DNA from: Micromonospora coriariae
GTDB lineage: Bacteria > Actinomycetota > Actinomycetes > Mycobacteriales > Micromonosporaceae
NCBI RefSeq assembly: GCF_900091455.1
Contig: NZ_LT607412.1
Coordinates: 5,580,001 to 5,644,000 of the forward strand
Reading direction: 5' to 3'
DNA: 64,000 nucleotides
Below, piece by piece: positions 24,919 through 34,583 of the stretch. The notes beneath the pieces are model-generated. The model was not told the origin of the DNA. It searched no databases and saw only the letters and a program-made list of their open reading frames with translations. The position numbers and the translations under genes were made by a program. Each line of letters starts with the position of its first letter. Position 1 is the first letter of the stretch.

Positions 24919-25992
24919 ATGAGGGACATCGTCGACGGAGTGACCGGCTGGCGTGCCGCGGGCGTTCCGTTCGCCGTCGCGACCGTCGTGCGAACCTGGC
25001 AGTCGGCGCCCCGACAGCCCGGCGCGGCCATGGCCGTCTCCGCCAGCGGCGAGGTCCTGGGCAGCATCTCCGGCGGGTGCGTCGAGGGTGCCGTCTACGA
25101 GCTGTGCCGGGCGGCGGTCGAGACCGGCCAGGCCCGCACCCAGACCTACGGCGTCAGCGACGGCGACGCGTTCGACGTCGGCCTGACCTGCGGCGGCACG
25201 ATCGAGATCCTGGTCCAGCCGGACGTCGCGATGACCGAGCCCGACGAGGTGTTCGCGGCGGTCCGGGAAGGGCGGCCGGTCGCCACCGCATCTGTCGAGA
25301 ACGCACAGCTGGTGGTCTGGCCGGACCGGGTCGCGGGCAGCCTCGGCACGTCCGACCTGGACGACGCGGCGGCCCGCCACGCCGCCGGGATGCTCGCCCT
25401 GGGCACCACCGGCACGGTCCACCTCGGCCGGCGGGGGGAGGAACGGCTCGACGAGGTGTCCGTGTTCGTCCAGTCGTACGTGTCCCCACCCCGGATGATC
25501 ATTTTCGGTGCGATCGACTTCGCCGCCGCGATGGCCCGGATCGGCGGGTTCCTCGGCTACCACGTCACGGTCTGCGACGCCCGCCCGGTGTTCGCCACCC
25601 GTAGACGCTTCCCGGACGTCGACGACCTCGTCGTCCAGTGGCCGCACACGTACCTGCGGTCGACGACCGTGGACGACCGCACTGTGCTCTGCGTCCTGAC
25701 CCACGACCCGAAGTTCGACGTGCCGCTGCTCGAGGTTGCCCTGCACACCCCCGCCCGCTACATCGGCGCGATGGGCAGCCGCCGTACGCACTCCGACCGG
25801 TTGCGACGGCTGCGTGAGGCGGGCGTGAGCGAAGCCGCCCTGGCCCGGCTCTCCTCGCCGATCGGGCTGGACCTCGGCGCGCGTACGCCGGAGGAGACCG
25901 CCGTGGCGATCGCCGCCGAGATCGTCGCTCAGGCCTGGGGTGGCTCGGGTCGCCGGCTCAGCGAAGTGGTGACCCCGATCCACCACGCCTGA
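24919..25992 (+). CDS. XdhC/CoxF-type molybdenum cofactor insertion factor
   Basis: A 357-residue XdhC-family protein with both domains: N-terminal (AVATVVRTWQSAPRQPGAAMAVSASG, SISGGCVEGAVYE, FDVGLTCGGTIEILVQP, with the Cys residues that bind cofactor) and a C-terminal Rossmann-like domain (FGAIDFAAAMARIGGFLGY, YIGAMGSRRTHSDRL, LGARTPEETAVAIAAEI). It probably delivers sulfurated molybdenum cofactor to CO dehydrogenase. It is divergent from coxM and shares its palindromic promoter region. Confidence 0.9.
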   Translation: MRDIVDGVTGWRAAGVPFAVATVVRTWQSAPRQPGAAMAVSASGEVLGSISGGCVEGAVYELCRAAVETGQARTQTYGVSDGDAFDVGLTCGGTIEILVQPDVAMTEPDEVFAAVREGRPVATASVENAQLVVWPDRVAGSLGTSDLDDAAARHAAGMLALGTTGTVHLGRRGEERLDEVSVFVQSYVSPPRMIIFGAIDFAAAMARIGGFLGYHVTVCDARPVFATRRRFPDVDDLVVQWPHTYLRSTTVDDRTVLCVLTHDPKFDVPLLEVALHTPARYIGAMGSRRTHSDRLRRLREAGVSEAALARLSSPIGLDLGARTPEETAVAIAAEIVAQAWGGSGRRLSEVVTPIHHA

Positions 25993-26173
25993 TCGAACCT
26001 GGCGCCGCCGATCACCTGCTGAGCCGGGCGCGAATCGTCCCCGGTGCGGCCGCCTGCTGGCACAACCCGGAGACGTCGAGGGGGACGTCCCCTGCGCGAG
26101 CACCCTGGCAGCCACACGGGAGGTGATCGTTTCGGGGTCGCGAACCGTGGCTCGGCCGCGCATGATCATAAGC

Positions 26174-26914
26174 ATGGCCCGAAGGATGACGATCACGGCT
26201 TGTTGCGCCATTGCACTGTCGATGGCGGCGTGCAGTGCGGACACCAGCCTTCCGGCGGCTGCGCCCACAGCGTCACCGGCGAGCCCAGAGCCTTCCCGGA
26301 CGGCACCCCCGACGGCAACGCCGACGCCCGTTGAAGGGATGGTGGACAAGCGGGTGCTGGAGTTGCTGTTAGGTCAGCAGGACCTGGGTGGTGACTGGCA
26401 GATCAACGGGCAGGCTGACCTGCCGCGGGAGAGGAGGACCAGTAACCCGGGCTGCACTCGCGTGGAACGTGATCTCTACGACGCGGGAAGCACCAGCCTG
26501 GTGGGCTCTCTCCGGTGGCGAATGCGCAGTACCGAGGCCAGTAAAGCGATCCTCCAGGTTGTCAAGGTGCATCCGAAGCAGGGGGCCGAGGCCGAGGTTT
26601 CCCGTGTCCGTGCGAGTGTCAAGCGGTGTAGGTCCTGGGGTGAGGGCGGGGACGCACCCGGCTACATCTTCACCTTGTCGATGCGGTCGACCACGGCCCC
26701 GCAAGCGGGCGACGAGGCGGTTGCCTGGCGCTACACCAGTAGGTACGGTCCGGCTTCGCCCGCTTTCACGACGTACAACGTGCTGTTCAGGCTGGGAGAC
26801 GTAACGTCCTTGATCGAGTATGCCCCCGGGACGCGGACGTCAGCCGCAGCAGCGGAGAAGGAATTGCACGAGCTGGCTGCCTCGGCGGCGGCAAGGGTGG
26901 ACGAGGCGATCTGA
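26174..26914 (+). CDS. Putative secreted lipoprotein
   Basis: About 246 residues. Basic start MARRMT, hydrophobic segment, lipobox SMAAC, and a long Ala/Pro/Thr linker. The domain after it (VDKRVLELLLGQQDLGGDWQ, two Cys residues in GCTRVERD and KRCRSWG, then VAWRYTSR) resembles the sensor-like fold of the lipoprotein at 7782-8552. Starts at 26123 (GTG) or 26186 (ATG) are also possible; 26174 gives the most typical signal peptide. No function assigned. Confidence 0.65.
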   Translation: MARRMTITACCAIALSMAACSADTSLPAAAPTASPASPEPSRTAPPTATPTPVEGMVDKRVLELLLGQQDLGGDWQINGQADLPRERRTSNPGCTRVERDLYDAGSTSLVGSLRWRMRSTEASKAILQVVKVHPKQGAEAEVSRVRASVKRCRSWGEGGDAPGYIFTLSMRSTTAPQAGDEAVAWRYTSRYGPASPAFTTYNVLFRLGDVTSLIEYAPGTRTSAAAAEKELHELAASAAARVDEAI

Positions 26915-26970
26915 GCGACGGATGCGGTCGCACCGCCGGGGCGCTGTGGGCGCTGCTGGCCAGCCCGAGC

Positions 26971-27108
26971 GTGGGCCGGCTGCTGGGATTCATCGTGCTG
27001 GCGATCATCAGCATCGGCTGGCTGTTCTGGGCGCTGCGCCGCTACCGGACCTTCGGCGAACCCACCGTCGGCCCGCTCGAGCAGGCCGGGGACGGCATCC
27101 GTTCGTGA
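26971..27108 (+). CDS. Possible small membrane protein (45 aa)
   Basis: VGRLLGFIVLAIISIGWLFWALRRYRTFGEP: one clear membrane helix with a basic border and a soluble tail. It ends about 85 bp before formate dehydrogenase. The frame stays open upstream toward the lipoprotein stop but has no ATG or GTG there, so GTG 26971 is the first ordinary start. Moderately likely to be real. Confidence 0.4.
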   Translation: MGRLLGFIVLAIISIGWLFWALRRYRTFGEPTVGPLEQAGDGIRS

Positions 27109-27193
27109 GCTGCGCGATCCCCTGCGCGCCGGCCGGCCACTGATCTATTGTCGGTCTGTTCACGTTTATCGCTTTCGTCGGAAAGGTGCAGTG

Positions 27194-30100
27194 ATGGGGG
27201 TGCGCCGCTGGGTCGAAAGCTGGCCGCTCTACCGCCAGCTCACCGGCACCGACCCGCTGGGCCGCGGCGCCGCGGCCAAATCCGCCCGGTCGCTGTCGCT
27301 CACCGCCCGCACCGACACCGCCGATTCGGTGGCCAAGTCCGTCTGCCCCTACTGCGCCGTCGGCTGCGCCCAGCGGGTGTACGTCAAGGACGGGCAGGTC
27401 ACCCAGATCGAAGGCGATCCGGACAGCCCGATCTCCCAGGGGCGGCTCTGTCCCAAGGGCGCGGCCAGCAAGAGCCTGGTGACCAGCCCGTTGCGCCAGA
27501 CGACGGTTCGTTACCGTCGGCCGTACGGCACCGAGTGGGAGGACCTCGACCTCGACACGGCGATGAACATGATCGCTGATCGGGTGCTGGCCGCCCGGGA
27601 CGAGACGTGGGAGGACGTCGACGGCGAGGGCCGGCCGCTCAACCGGACGCTGGGCATCTCCAGTCTTGGTGGGGCGACGCTGGACAACGAGGAGAACTAC
27701 CTCATCAAGAAGTTGTTCACCGCGATGGGGGCTCTCCAGATCGAGAACCAGGCCCGTATTTGACACTCCGCCACCGTCCCCGGTCTGGGGACCAGCTTCG
27801 GTCGCGGCGGCGCCACCCAGTTCCAGCAGGACCTGGCCAACTCCGACGTGATCATCATCCAGGGTTCGAACATGGCCGAGGCGCACCCGGTGGGCTTCCA
27901 GTGGGTGATGGCGGCCAAGCGTCGGGGCGCGAAGGTCTTCCACGTCGATCCCCGGTTCACCCGGACCAGCGCGCTGGCTGACTCGTACCTGCCGATCCGT
28001 GCCGGCACCGACATCGCCCTGCTGGGCGGGGTGGTGCGGTACATCCTGGAGAACGAACTCGACTTCCGCGAGTACGTCGTCTCCTACACCAACGCCGCCA
28101 CCATCGTGACCGAGGAGTACCTCGACACCGAGGATCTGCACGGCCTCTTCTCCGGCTTCAAGGAGGACAACGCCAGTTACGACCAGAAGAGCTGGCGGTA
28201 CGAGGGGAACGGGCAGAACGCCGCGACCCGGGACACAGAGACACAGCGGGAAACCGCTGCCGGGCTGGAGCACGAGTCACACGGCGCGCCGGTGAACGGG
28301 CAGACCGAGCGGGACGAGACGTTGCAGCATCCGCGCTGCGTCTACCAGATCCTCAAGCGGCACTATGCCCGCTACACGCCGGAGATGGTGGAGCGGGTCT
28401 GTGGCATCTCGCAGGAGAAGTTCCTGGAGCTGGCCCAGGCGTGGACGCAGAACTCCGGCCGGGAACGCACAGGCATGCTCGTCTACTCCGTGGGCTGGAC
28501 GCAGCACAGCGTGGGCGTGCAGTACATCCGCACGGGCGCGATCATCCAACTGCTGCTGGGCAACGTCGGCCGTCCGGGTGGTGGAGTCATGGCGCTGCGC
28601 GGGCACGCCAGCATCCAGGGCTCGACGGACATCCCGACGCTGTTCAACCTGCTGCCCGGTTACCTGCCGATGCCACATCACTCCGACCACCCGACACTGG
28701 ACGACTGGGTGGACAGCATCCGGCACCCGGGGCAGAAGGGCTTCTGGGGCGACGCGCGCATCTACGGGGTGAACCTCCTCAAGGCGTACTGGGGCGACGC
28801 GGCCACCGCCGAGAACGACTTCTGCTACGGCTACATGCCCCGGATGACCGGCGATCACGGCACGTACCAGCAGGTGCTGAACATGATCGACGGGAAGGTC
28901 AAGGGGTACTTCCTGCTCGGGCAGAATCCGGCGGTGGGTTCGGCGCACGGCCGCGCCCAGCGCCTCGGCATGGCGAACCTGGACTGGTTGGTGGTCCGGG
29001 ACCTGTTCATGATCGAGAGCGCCACGTTCTGGCAGCACGCGCCGGAGATCGAGACCGGTGAGATCGTTCCCGAGCAGTGCCGTACCGAAGTGTTCTTCCT
29101 GCCGGCCGCCTCGCACGTGGAGAAGGAGGGCAGCTTCACCCAGACCCAGCGGTTGCTGCAGTGGCGGGAGAAAGCTGTCGAACCACCAGGCGACGCCCGC
29201 TCCGAGCTGTGGTTCTTCTACCACCTCGGCCGCATCATCCGGGAACGGCTGGCCAAGTCGACCCGACCCCGCGACCGGGCGCTGCTCGACCTGAACTGGC
29301 ACTACCCGACGCACGGGCCGACTGCCGAGCCGAGCGCCGAGGCGGTGCTGTACGAGATCAACGGCTACGAGGTGGCCAGCGGTCGACCGTTGTCGACGTT
29401 CACCGAGATGAAGGACGACGGCTCGACCGCCGGCGGGTGCTGGATCTACACCGGTGTGTACGCGGACGGCGTGAACCAGGCGGCGCGGCGCAAGTCGCGG
29501 CATGAGCAGGACTGGGTGGCCGCGGAGTGGGGTTGGGCGTGGCCGGCGAACCGGCGCATCCTCTACAACCGCGCGTCGGCCGACCCGGACGGCAATCCGT
29601 GGAGCGAGCGCAAGAAGTACGTCTGGTGGGACCCGGACAAGGCCGAATGGACCGGCTACGACGTGCCGGACTTCGAGAAGAAGAAGTCCCCGTCGTATCG
29701 GCCGCCCGCCGACTCCTCGGGCGTGGCGGGGCTCGCCGGCGACGACCCGTTCGTCCTTCAGGGCGACGGCAAGGGCTGGCTGTACGCGCCCACCGGAGTG
29801 CTCGACGGGCCGATGCCCACGCACTACGAGCCGGTCGAGTCGCCGGTGCGCAACCCGCTCTACCGGCAGCAGGCCAACCCGACCCGCAAGGTCTACACGC
29901 ACCCGATCAACACGCTCAACCCGAGCCCGCCCGAGAAGCACAGTCAGGTCTTTCCGTACGTGTTCACGGTCAGCCGGCTCACCGAGCACCACACCGCGGG
30001 TGCGATGAGCCGCATGGTCCGTCCGCTGGCCGAGCTGCAACCGGAGATGTTCGTCGAGGTGTCCCCGGAGTTGGCCGCCGAGGTCGGACTGACGAATCTG

Positions 30101-30469
30101 GGCTGGGCCCACCTGGTCACCGCCCGCGCGGCCATCGAGGCCAAGGTACTGGTGACCGACCGGCTGACGCCGCTGCGGGTGGACGGCCGGATCATCCACC
30201 AGCTCTGGCTGCCGTACCACTTCGGCTTCGAGGGCCTGGTGACCGGCGAGTCGGCGAACGACCTGTTCGGGATCAGCCTCGACCCCAACGTCCTGATTCA
30301 GGAGAGCAAGGTCGGCACCTGCGACGTCCGGCCCGGTCGGCGTCCGAGAGGCAAGGATCTGTTGGACCTCCTCGTCGACTACCGGCGACGGTCCGGGGAT
30401 CTCGGCCCGCACTATCCACCGCAGGTCACGACCGACGCCGCCGACAGCGGCCGCGACCCGGAGGTCTGA
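27194..30469 (+). CDS. fdhA: Formate dehydrogenase catalytic subunit, selenocysteine-containing
   Basis: A 1091-residue molybdopterin oxidoreductase read through one in-frame UGA (27761-27763, residue 190). The N-terminal [4Fe-4S] motif is Cys51-x2-Cys54-x3-Cys58 plus Cys86 (CPYCAVGC...RLCPKG). ENQARI-Sec-HSATVPGLG is the exact place of the Mo/W-ligand selenocysteine in FdnG/FdhF-type enzymes. The C-terminal molydop-binding domain follows (LTEHHTAGAMSRMVRPLAEL). A SECIS-like hairpin starts 12 nt after the UGA. No twin-arginine motif is seen, so it may act in the cytoplasm. It is the first gene of an operon with the iron-sulfur and membrane subunits. Automatic callers will split it at the UGA. 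Confidence 0.95.
27761..27792 (+). promoter_or_regulatory. UGA selenocysteine codon and SECIS hairpin
   Basis: UGA at 27761-27763, then a perfect 6-bp stem GTCCCC/GGGGAC (27776-27781 with 27787-27792) closing a GGTCT loop at 27782-27786. The GGUCU loop and the 18-nt distance match the E. coli fdhF SECIS that binds SelB. Confidence 0.88.
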
Positions 30470-30471
30470 CC

Positions 30472-31515
30472 ATGCCCCATGTCAACAGCCTGTACGGCCC
30501 CCTCGACCCGGCGCCCGACGCCGGCTACGTCGATGCACCGCCGCGGATGGGGTTCTTCACCGACACCAGCGTCTGCATCGGCTGCAAGGCCTGCGAGGTG
30601 GCCTGCAAGGAATGGAACCTCGTCCCGGAGAGCGGGCTCGACCTGCTGGGCATGTCGTACGACAACACCGGCGCCTTGACCGCGAACTCGTGGCGGCACG
30701 TCGCGTTCGTCGAGCAGTCGAGCCCGGCCGGTTGGGCGACGCCGGCGTTCCGCGACACTCCGGACGGTCCGCCGGTCAGCCCGGAGACGGCAGCGGTCGG
30801 GGCGCACACCAGCACCGACACCGGGACGTACCCCGGTCTGCCGCCCGGCTCGCCGCCGGCGGCGGCTCGGATGGCCGCGGGGCCGGAGTTCCTCGGGATG
30901 CCGGGTGCGCAGCCGCCGGGTCGGGGCACGGGTGTGGAGGAGCGTACGGATTTTCGTTGGTTGATGATGTCGGACGTGTGTAAGCACTGCACGCATGCGG
31001 CGTGTCTGGATGTGTGTCCGACGGGTTCGTTGTTCCGTACGGAGTTCGGCACGGTGGTGGTGCAGGAGGACATCTGTAACGGGTGTGGGTACTGCATTTC
31101 GGCGTGCCCGTATGGGGTGATCGATCAGCGTAAGGATGATGGTCGGGCGTGGAAGTGCACGTTGTGTTATGACCGGCTCGGGGTGGGGATGACGCCGGCG
31201 TGTGCGCAGGCGTGTCCGACGGAGTCGATCCAGTACGGGGAGTTGGACGAGTTGCGGGAGCGGGCCGCCGCGCGGGTGGCGAAGTTGCACGAGCGGGGGG
31301 TGCCCGAGGCGCGGTTGTACGGACACGACCCGAACGACGGGGTCGGTGGTGACGGAGCGTTCTTCCTGCTGCTGGACGAGCCGGAGGTGTACGGGCTGCC
31401 GCCGGACCCGATCGTGACCACCCGCGACCTGCCCGCCATGTGGAAACGCGCCGGTCTGGCCGCGCTGGCCATGGCCGCCGCCACGACTGTCGCGTTCCTG
31501 GGCGGGCGGCCATGA
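30472..31515 (+). CDS. fdhB: Formate dehydrogenase iron-sulfur subunit
   Basis: A 347-residue ferredoxin-like subunit with four [4Fe-4S] binding sets: CIGCKACEVACKEWN near residue 33, CKHCTHAACLDVCP, CNGCGYCISACP, and CTLCYDRL...ACAQACP. A C-terminal hydrophobic segment (LAALAMAAATTVAFLGG) may anchor it, as in FdnH. It starts two bases after the stop of the catalytic gene and overlaps the membrane subunit by 4 bp. From about 30930 to 31330 codon use changes sharply to G/T-ending codons, unlike the rest of the gene. Confidence 0.95.
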   Translation: MPHVNSLYGPLDPAPDAGYVDAPPRMGFFTDTSVCIGCKACEVACKEWNLVPESGLDLLGMSYDNTGALTANSWRHVAFVEQSSPAGWATPAFRDTPDGPPVSPETAAVGAHTSTDTGTYPGLPPGSPPAAARMAAGPEFLGMPGAQPPGRGTGVEERTDFRWLMMSDVCKHCTHAACLDVCPTGSLFRTEFGTVVVQEDICNGCGYCISACPYGVIDQRKDDGRAWKCTLCYDRLGVGMTPACAQACPTESIQYGELDELRERAAARVAKLHERGVPEARLYGHDPNDGVGGDGAFFLLLDEPEVYGLPPDPIVTTRDLPAMWKRAGLAALAMAAATTVAFLGGRP

Positions 31516-32507
31516 CGGACGCGATGCCGCCCGGTCGAGGGCGTGGCCACGGCGGCGAGCAGCTCACCGTGCCGCCGGCCGACTTCAGCTCCTACTACGG
31601 CCGGCCGGTCCTCAAGCCGCCGGTGTGGAAGTACGACATCGCCGGCTACCTGTTCACCGGCGGCCTCGCGGCCGGGAGTGCGCTGATCGGCGCCGGCGCC
31701 CAACTGACCGGGCGCCCCGGGCTGCGCACGGTGAGCCGCTGGGCTGCCCTCGGCGGCGTCGCCGCCAGCACGTACCTGCTGGTTCACGACCTCGGGCGGC
31801 CGGACCGGTTCCACCACATGCTCCGGGTGGCCAAGCTGACGTCGCCGATGTCGGTCGGCACCTGGATCCTCGCCGCGTTCGGGCCGCTGGCCGGCGCGGC
31901 CGCGGTCGCCGAACTGGCGCCGCTGCTTCCGCAGCACGGTGCGCTCGGCCTCGCCCGCCGGTTGGCGCCGCCCATCGGCGACGTCGCCGGCCTGGCAGCC
32001 GCGGCCACCGCGCCGGCACTGGCCACGTACACCGGGGTGCTGCTCGCCGACACCGCCGTGCCGGCCTGGCACGACGCGTACCCGTCGTTGCCGTTCGTCT
32101 TCGGGGGCAGCGCGCTCGCCGCCGCGTCCGGCGTCGGCCTGATCGCGGCGCCGGCCGCGGAGACCGCCCCGCTGCGGCGGCTCGCCCTGGCCGCCGCGAC
32201 CATCGAACTTGTCGGCGGTCGCCGGATGGAGCGGCTGGGCCTGACCGGCGAGCCCTACGCGCACGGACGCAGCGGCCGGCTGGTCCGGGCGGGCCGCGCG
32301 CTGCTCGCCGTGGGCACCGCCGCCGCACTGGTCAGCCGGCGCAGCCGGATCCTGTCAGCGGTCTCCGGCGCCGCCCTCGTGGCATCGTCCGTCGCCACCC
32401 GGTTCGGCGTCTTCGAGGCCGGCAGGGCGTCCGCGCGCGATCCGAAGTACACGGTCGTGCCGCAACGCGAGCGGCTCGAACAGGACGGGGCGACGGCCGG
32501 CCGTTAG
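31512..32507 (+). CDS. NrfD-type membrane subunit of formate dehydrogenase
   Basis: A 331-residue polytopic protein with about eight membrane helices. VLKPPVWKYDIAGYLFTGGLAAGSALIG and YLLVHDLGRPDRFHHMLRV are classic NrfD/PsrC motifs for quinone-reducing membrane subunits, here replacing the cytochrome b subunit of FdnGHI. The complex would pass formate electrons to menaquinone. ATGA overlap with the preceding gene. Confidence 0.9.
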   Translation: MTDAMPPGRGRGHGGEQLTVPPADFSSYYGRPVLKPPVWKYDIAGYLFTGGLAAGSALIGAGAQLTGRPGLRTVSRWAALGGVAASTYLLVHDLGRPDRFHHMLRVAKLTSPMSVGTWILAAFGPLAGAAAVAELAPLLPQHGALGLARRLAPPIGDVAGLAAAATAPALATYTGVLLADTAVPAWHDAYPSLPFVFGGSALAAASGVGLIAAPAAETAPLRRLALAAATIELVGGRRMERLGLTGEPYAHGRSGRLVRAGRALLAVGTAAALVSRRSRILSAVSGAALVASSVATRFGVFEAGRASARDPKYTVVPQRERLEQDGATAGR

Positions 32508-32614
32508 GTTGGCGCTCGCTGGGTCGGCCCATCGATCGGTGGCCAGACCGAGACCGGGGCGCGTTGACGGCTTGCCACCAGGCCACCGCTCGACCGCCCC
32601 GGGCGCGGATGACA

Positions 32615-34177
32615 TCAGCCGGTGAACAGCTTCGCGGCGGTGATGGCGGTCTGGACGATGCCGTACCCGAGCAGCGCCGTGACGAGCAGCCACGACAGCC
32701 AGAGTCGACCGGTCTGGTTGCCGACCTGCTTCGGCACCGAGGGTTGGCTCTCCGGACCGAGGGCGACCGGCTCGGTGACGGTGGCGCGCGCCACCGGCGA
32801 GGTCGGCCCCCGGTCGGGCTCGTGGAACCGGTCCGGCACGGCACGGACCAGCAGGTTGGCGATGAAGCCGATGGCGAGGACGCCGACCATGGTGAACAGC
32901 GCGGGCCGGTACGACGACGCGGTGAGCGTGCCGGGCTTGCCCTGCGTGTCGAGGATCCCGTTGACGATCAACGGCCCGGCGACGCCCGCCGCCGACCAGG
33001 CGGTCAGGAGCCGGCCGTGGATGGCGCCGACCTGGAAGGTGCCGAACAGGTCCCGCAGGTACGCGGGGGCGGTGGAGAAGCCGCCGCCGTAGAAGGAGAT
33101 GATCGCGGCGGCGATCAGCACGAAGACCGCCGTGGCGGCGTGGCCGGCGACGGCGAGCAGCGCGTAGAGCACCATGCCCACGCCGAGGTAGACCATGTAG
33201 ATGGGCTTGCGGCCGATGACGTCGGACGTCGTCGACCAGACGAACCGCCCGGCCATGTTGAACAGCGACAGCACTCCCACGAAACCGGCCGCCGCCGACA
33301 CCGAGACGGCGCTGACTCCGTTGTCCCGGAAGAAGTCCTGGATCATCGGGCTGGCCTGTTCCAGGATGCCGATGCCCGCTGTGACGTTGCAGAACAGCAC
33401 GACCCACAGCAACCAGAACGTACGGGTACGCACGGCGTTCGACGCGGACACGCTCGCCCGTGTCACCAGCGGCTTGCTGGCGACGCGCGCGGGGTCGAAC
33501 CCGGCGGGTCGCCAGTCCGGCGCGGGGACGCGCACATTGAACGGCCCGAACATCATGATCACGAAGTATCCGATGGCGAACGTGACGAAGAGCGCCACCA
33601 GGGCATGGCCCGACGCCACCGCGGCCGGGTCGGCGGGGTTGTAGCCAGGGTCGTACAGGGAGAGCAGCTGGCGCGCGAGCGGGCCGGCGACCAGGGCGCC
33701 GCCGCCGAAACCCATGATGGCCAGCCCGGTCGCGAGGCCGGGCCGGTCCGGGAACCACTTGATCAGCGTGGAGACCGGCGAGATGTAGCCGATGCCGAGC
33801 CCGATGCCGCCGATGACGCCGTACCCGAGGTACAGGAGCCACAGCTGCTGGGTCGCGATGCCGAGCGCGCCGACCAGGAACCCGGCGGCCCAGAAGCAGG
33901 CGGAGACGAACATCGCCCGGCGCGGTCCGTTGCGCTCCACCCACCTGCCACCCACGGCGGCGGACGAACCCAGCATGACGATGGCGATGCTGAAGATCGC
34001 CCCGATCGCCGTCTGGCTGGTGTCGAAGTGCGCGATGAGGGAGTTCTTGTAGACGCTCGTCGCGTAGACCTGACCGATGCAGACGTGCACGGCCAGGGCG
34101 GCGGTCGGGATGAGCCAGCGGCTGTATCCCGGGGGAGCGACCGTGTGCCGAGGATCGAATACCGACAGCATGGGCAT
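32615..34177 (-). CDS. MFS transporter, OFA (oxalate/formate antiporter) family
   Basis: A 520-residue major facilitator with 12 predicted membrane helices. The start RHTVAPPGYSRWLIPTAALAVHVCIGQVYATSVY is that of actinobacterial OFA transporters; the loop GGRWVERNGPRRAMFVSACFW matches the MFS motif between helices 2 and 3. GGAGG lies 8 bp before the ATG at 34177. It converges on the formate dehydrogenase operon, so formate (or oxalate/formate) transport is a reasonable but unproven role. Confidence 0.87.
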   Translation of the reverse strand: MPMLSVFDPRHTVAPPGYSRWLIPTAALAVHVCIGQVYATSVYKNSLIAHFDTSQTAIGAIFSIAIVMLGSSAAVGGRWVERNGPRRAMFVSACFWAAGFLVGALGIATQQLWLLYLGYGVIGGIGLGIGYISPVSTLIKWFPDRPGLATGLAIMGFGGGALVAGPLARQLLSLYDPGYNPADPAAVASGHALVALFVTFAIGYFVIMMFGPFNVRVPAPDWRPAGFDPARVASKPLVTRASVSASNAVRTRTFWLLWVVLFCNVTAGIGILEQASPMIQDFFRDNGVSAVSVSAAAGFVGVLSLFNMAGRFVWSTTSDVIGRKPIYMVYLGVGMVLYALLAVAGHAATAVFVLIAAAIISFYGGGFSTAPAYLRDLFGTFQVGAIHGRLLTAWSAAGVAGPLIVNGILDTQGKPGTLTASSYRPALFTMVGVLAIGFIANLLVRAVPDRFHEPDRGPTSPVARATVTEPVALGPESQPSVPKQVGNQTGRLWLSWLLVTALLGYGIVQTAITAAKLFTG

Positions 34178-34544
34178 CGTCCGTACCTCCTGCGGCTGAG
34201 TAGGCCGGGGGCGGCGGCAGCTCCTCGGAGCCTCGCGCCGTCGCACTGCCTACTGGGCAGAATCCGCGCGTACCCGGATCACCGCCGGGTCGGGAATCTC
34301 GCCGGACTCACGGCAGTTGGCCGAGCGGCTCCGCCACGGTGGCGGCCCGGCGCACGTCTGGCGTCAGCCGTTGACCGGCTGCACTTCACGTTACGTGGCA
34401 ACCGCTTCGCAACTTGTGGTTACCGAAAAACGCGGGCCACGGCACGGACGGCCGGCGACGCGGCCGATGGGCTCGGCACGCCAGCAGCGGAGCCAGTGGT
34501 CAGCCCGCGCCCTTCGGCTGGTCGCGGTGGTGTGGGCGCAGAGC
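34178..34544. other. Intergenic region without recognised genes
   Basis: The part next to 34177 holds the ribosome-binding site and presumably the promoter of the OFA transporter. An imperfect repeat around 34392-34425 (GGCAACC...GGTTACC) might be a binding site. No protein-like frame is seen in either strand. Confidence 0.4.
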
Positions 34545-34570
34545 GGGGGCGGGCCGAGCGGCCCGCCCCC
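34545..34570 (-). terminator. GC-rich hairpin terminator after the efflux gene
   Basis: A perfect 11-bp stem (34545-34555 with 34560-34570) with a GAGC loop, 14 bp beyond the stop of the EmrB-type gene. Confidence 0.75.
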
Positions 34571-34583
34571 GATGTCGTACGGC

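Noticed and set aside
27191..27763. A truncated 190-residue formate dehydrogenase or pseudogene
   Set aside because: The TGA is at the selenocysteine position, the frame continues for 902 more codons, and a SECIS hairpin follows.
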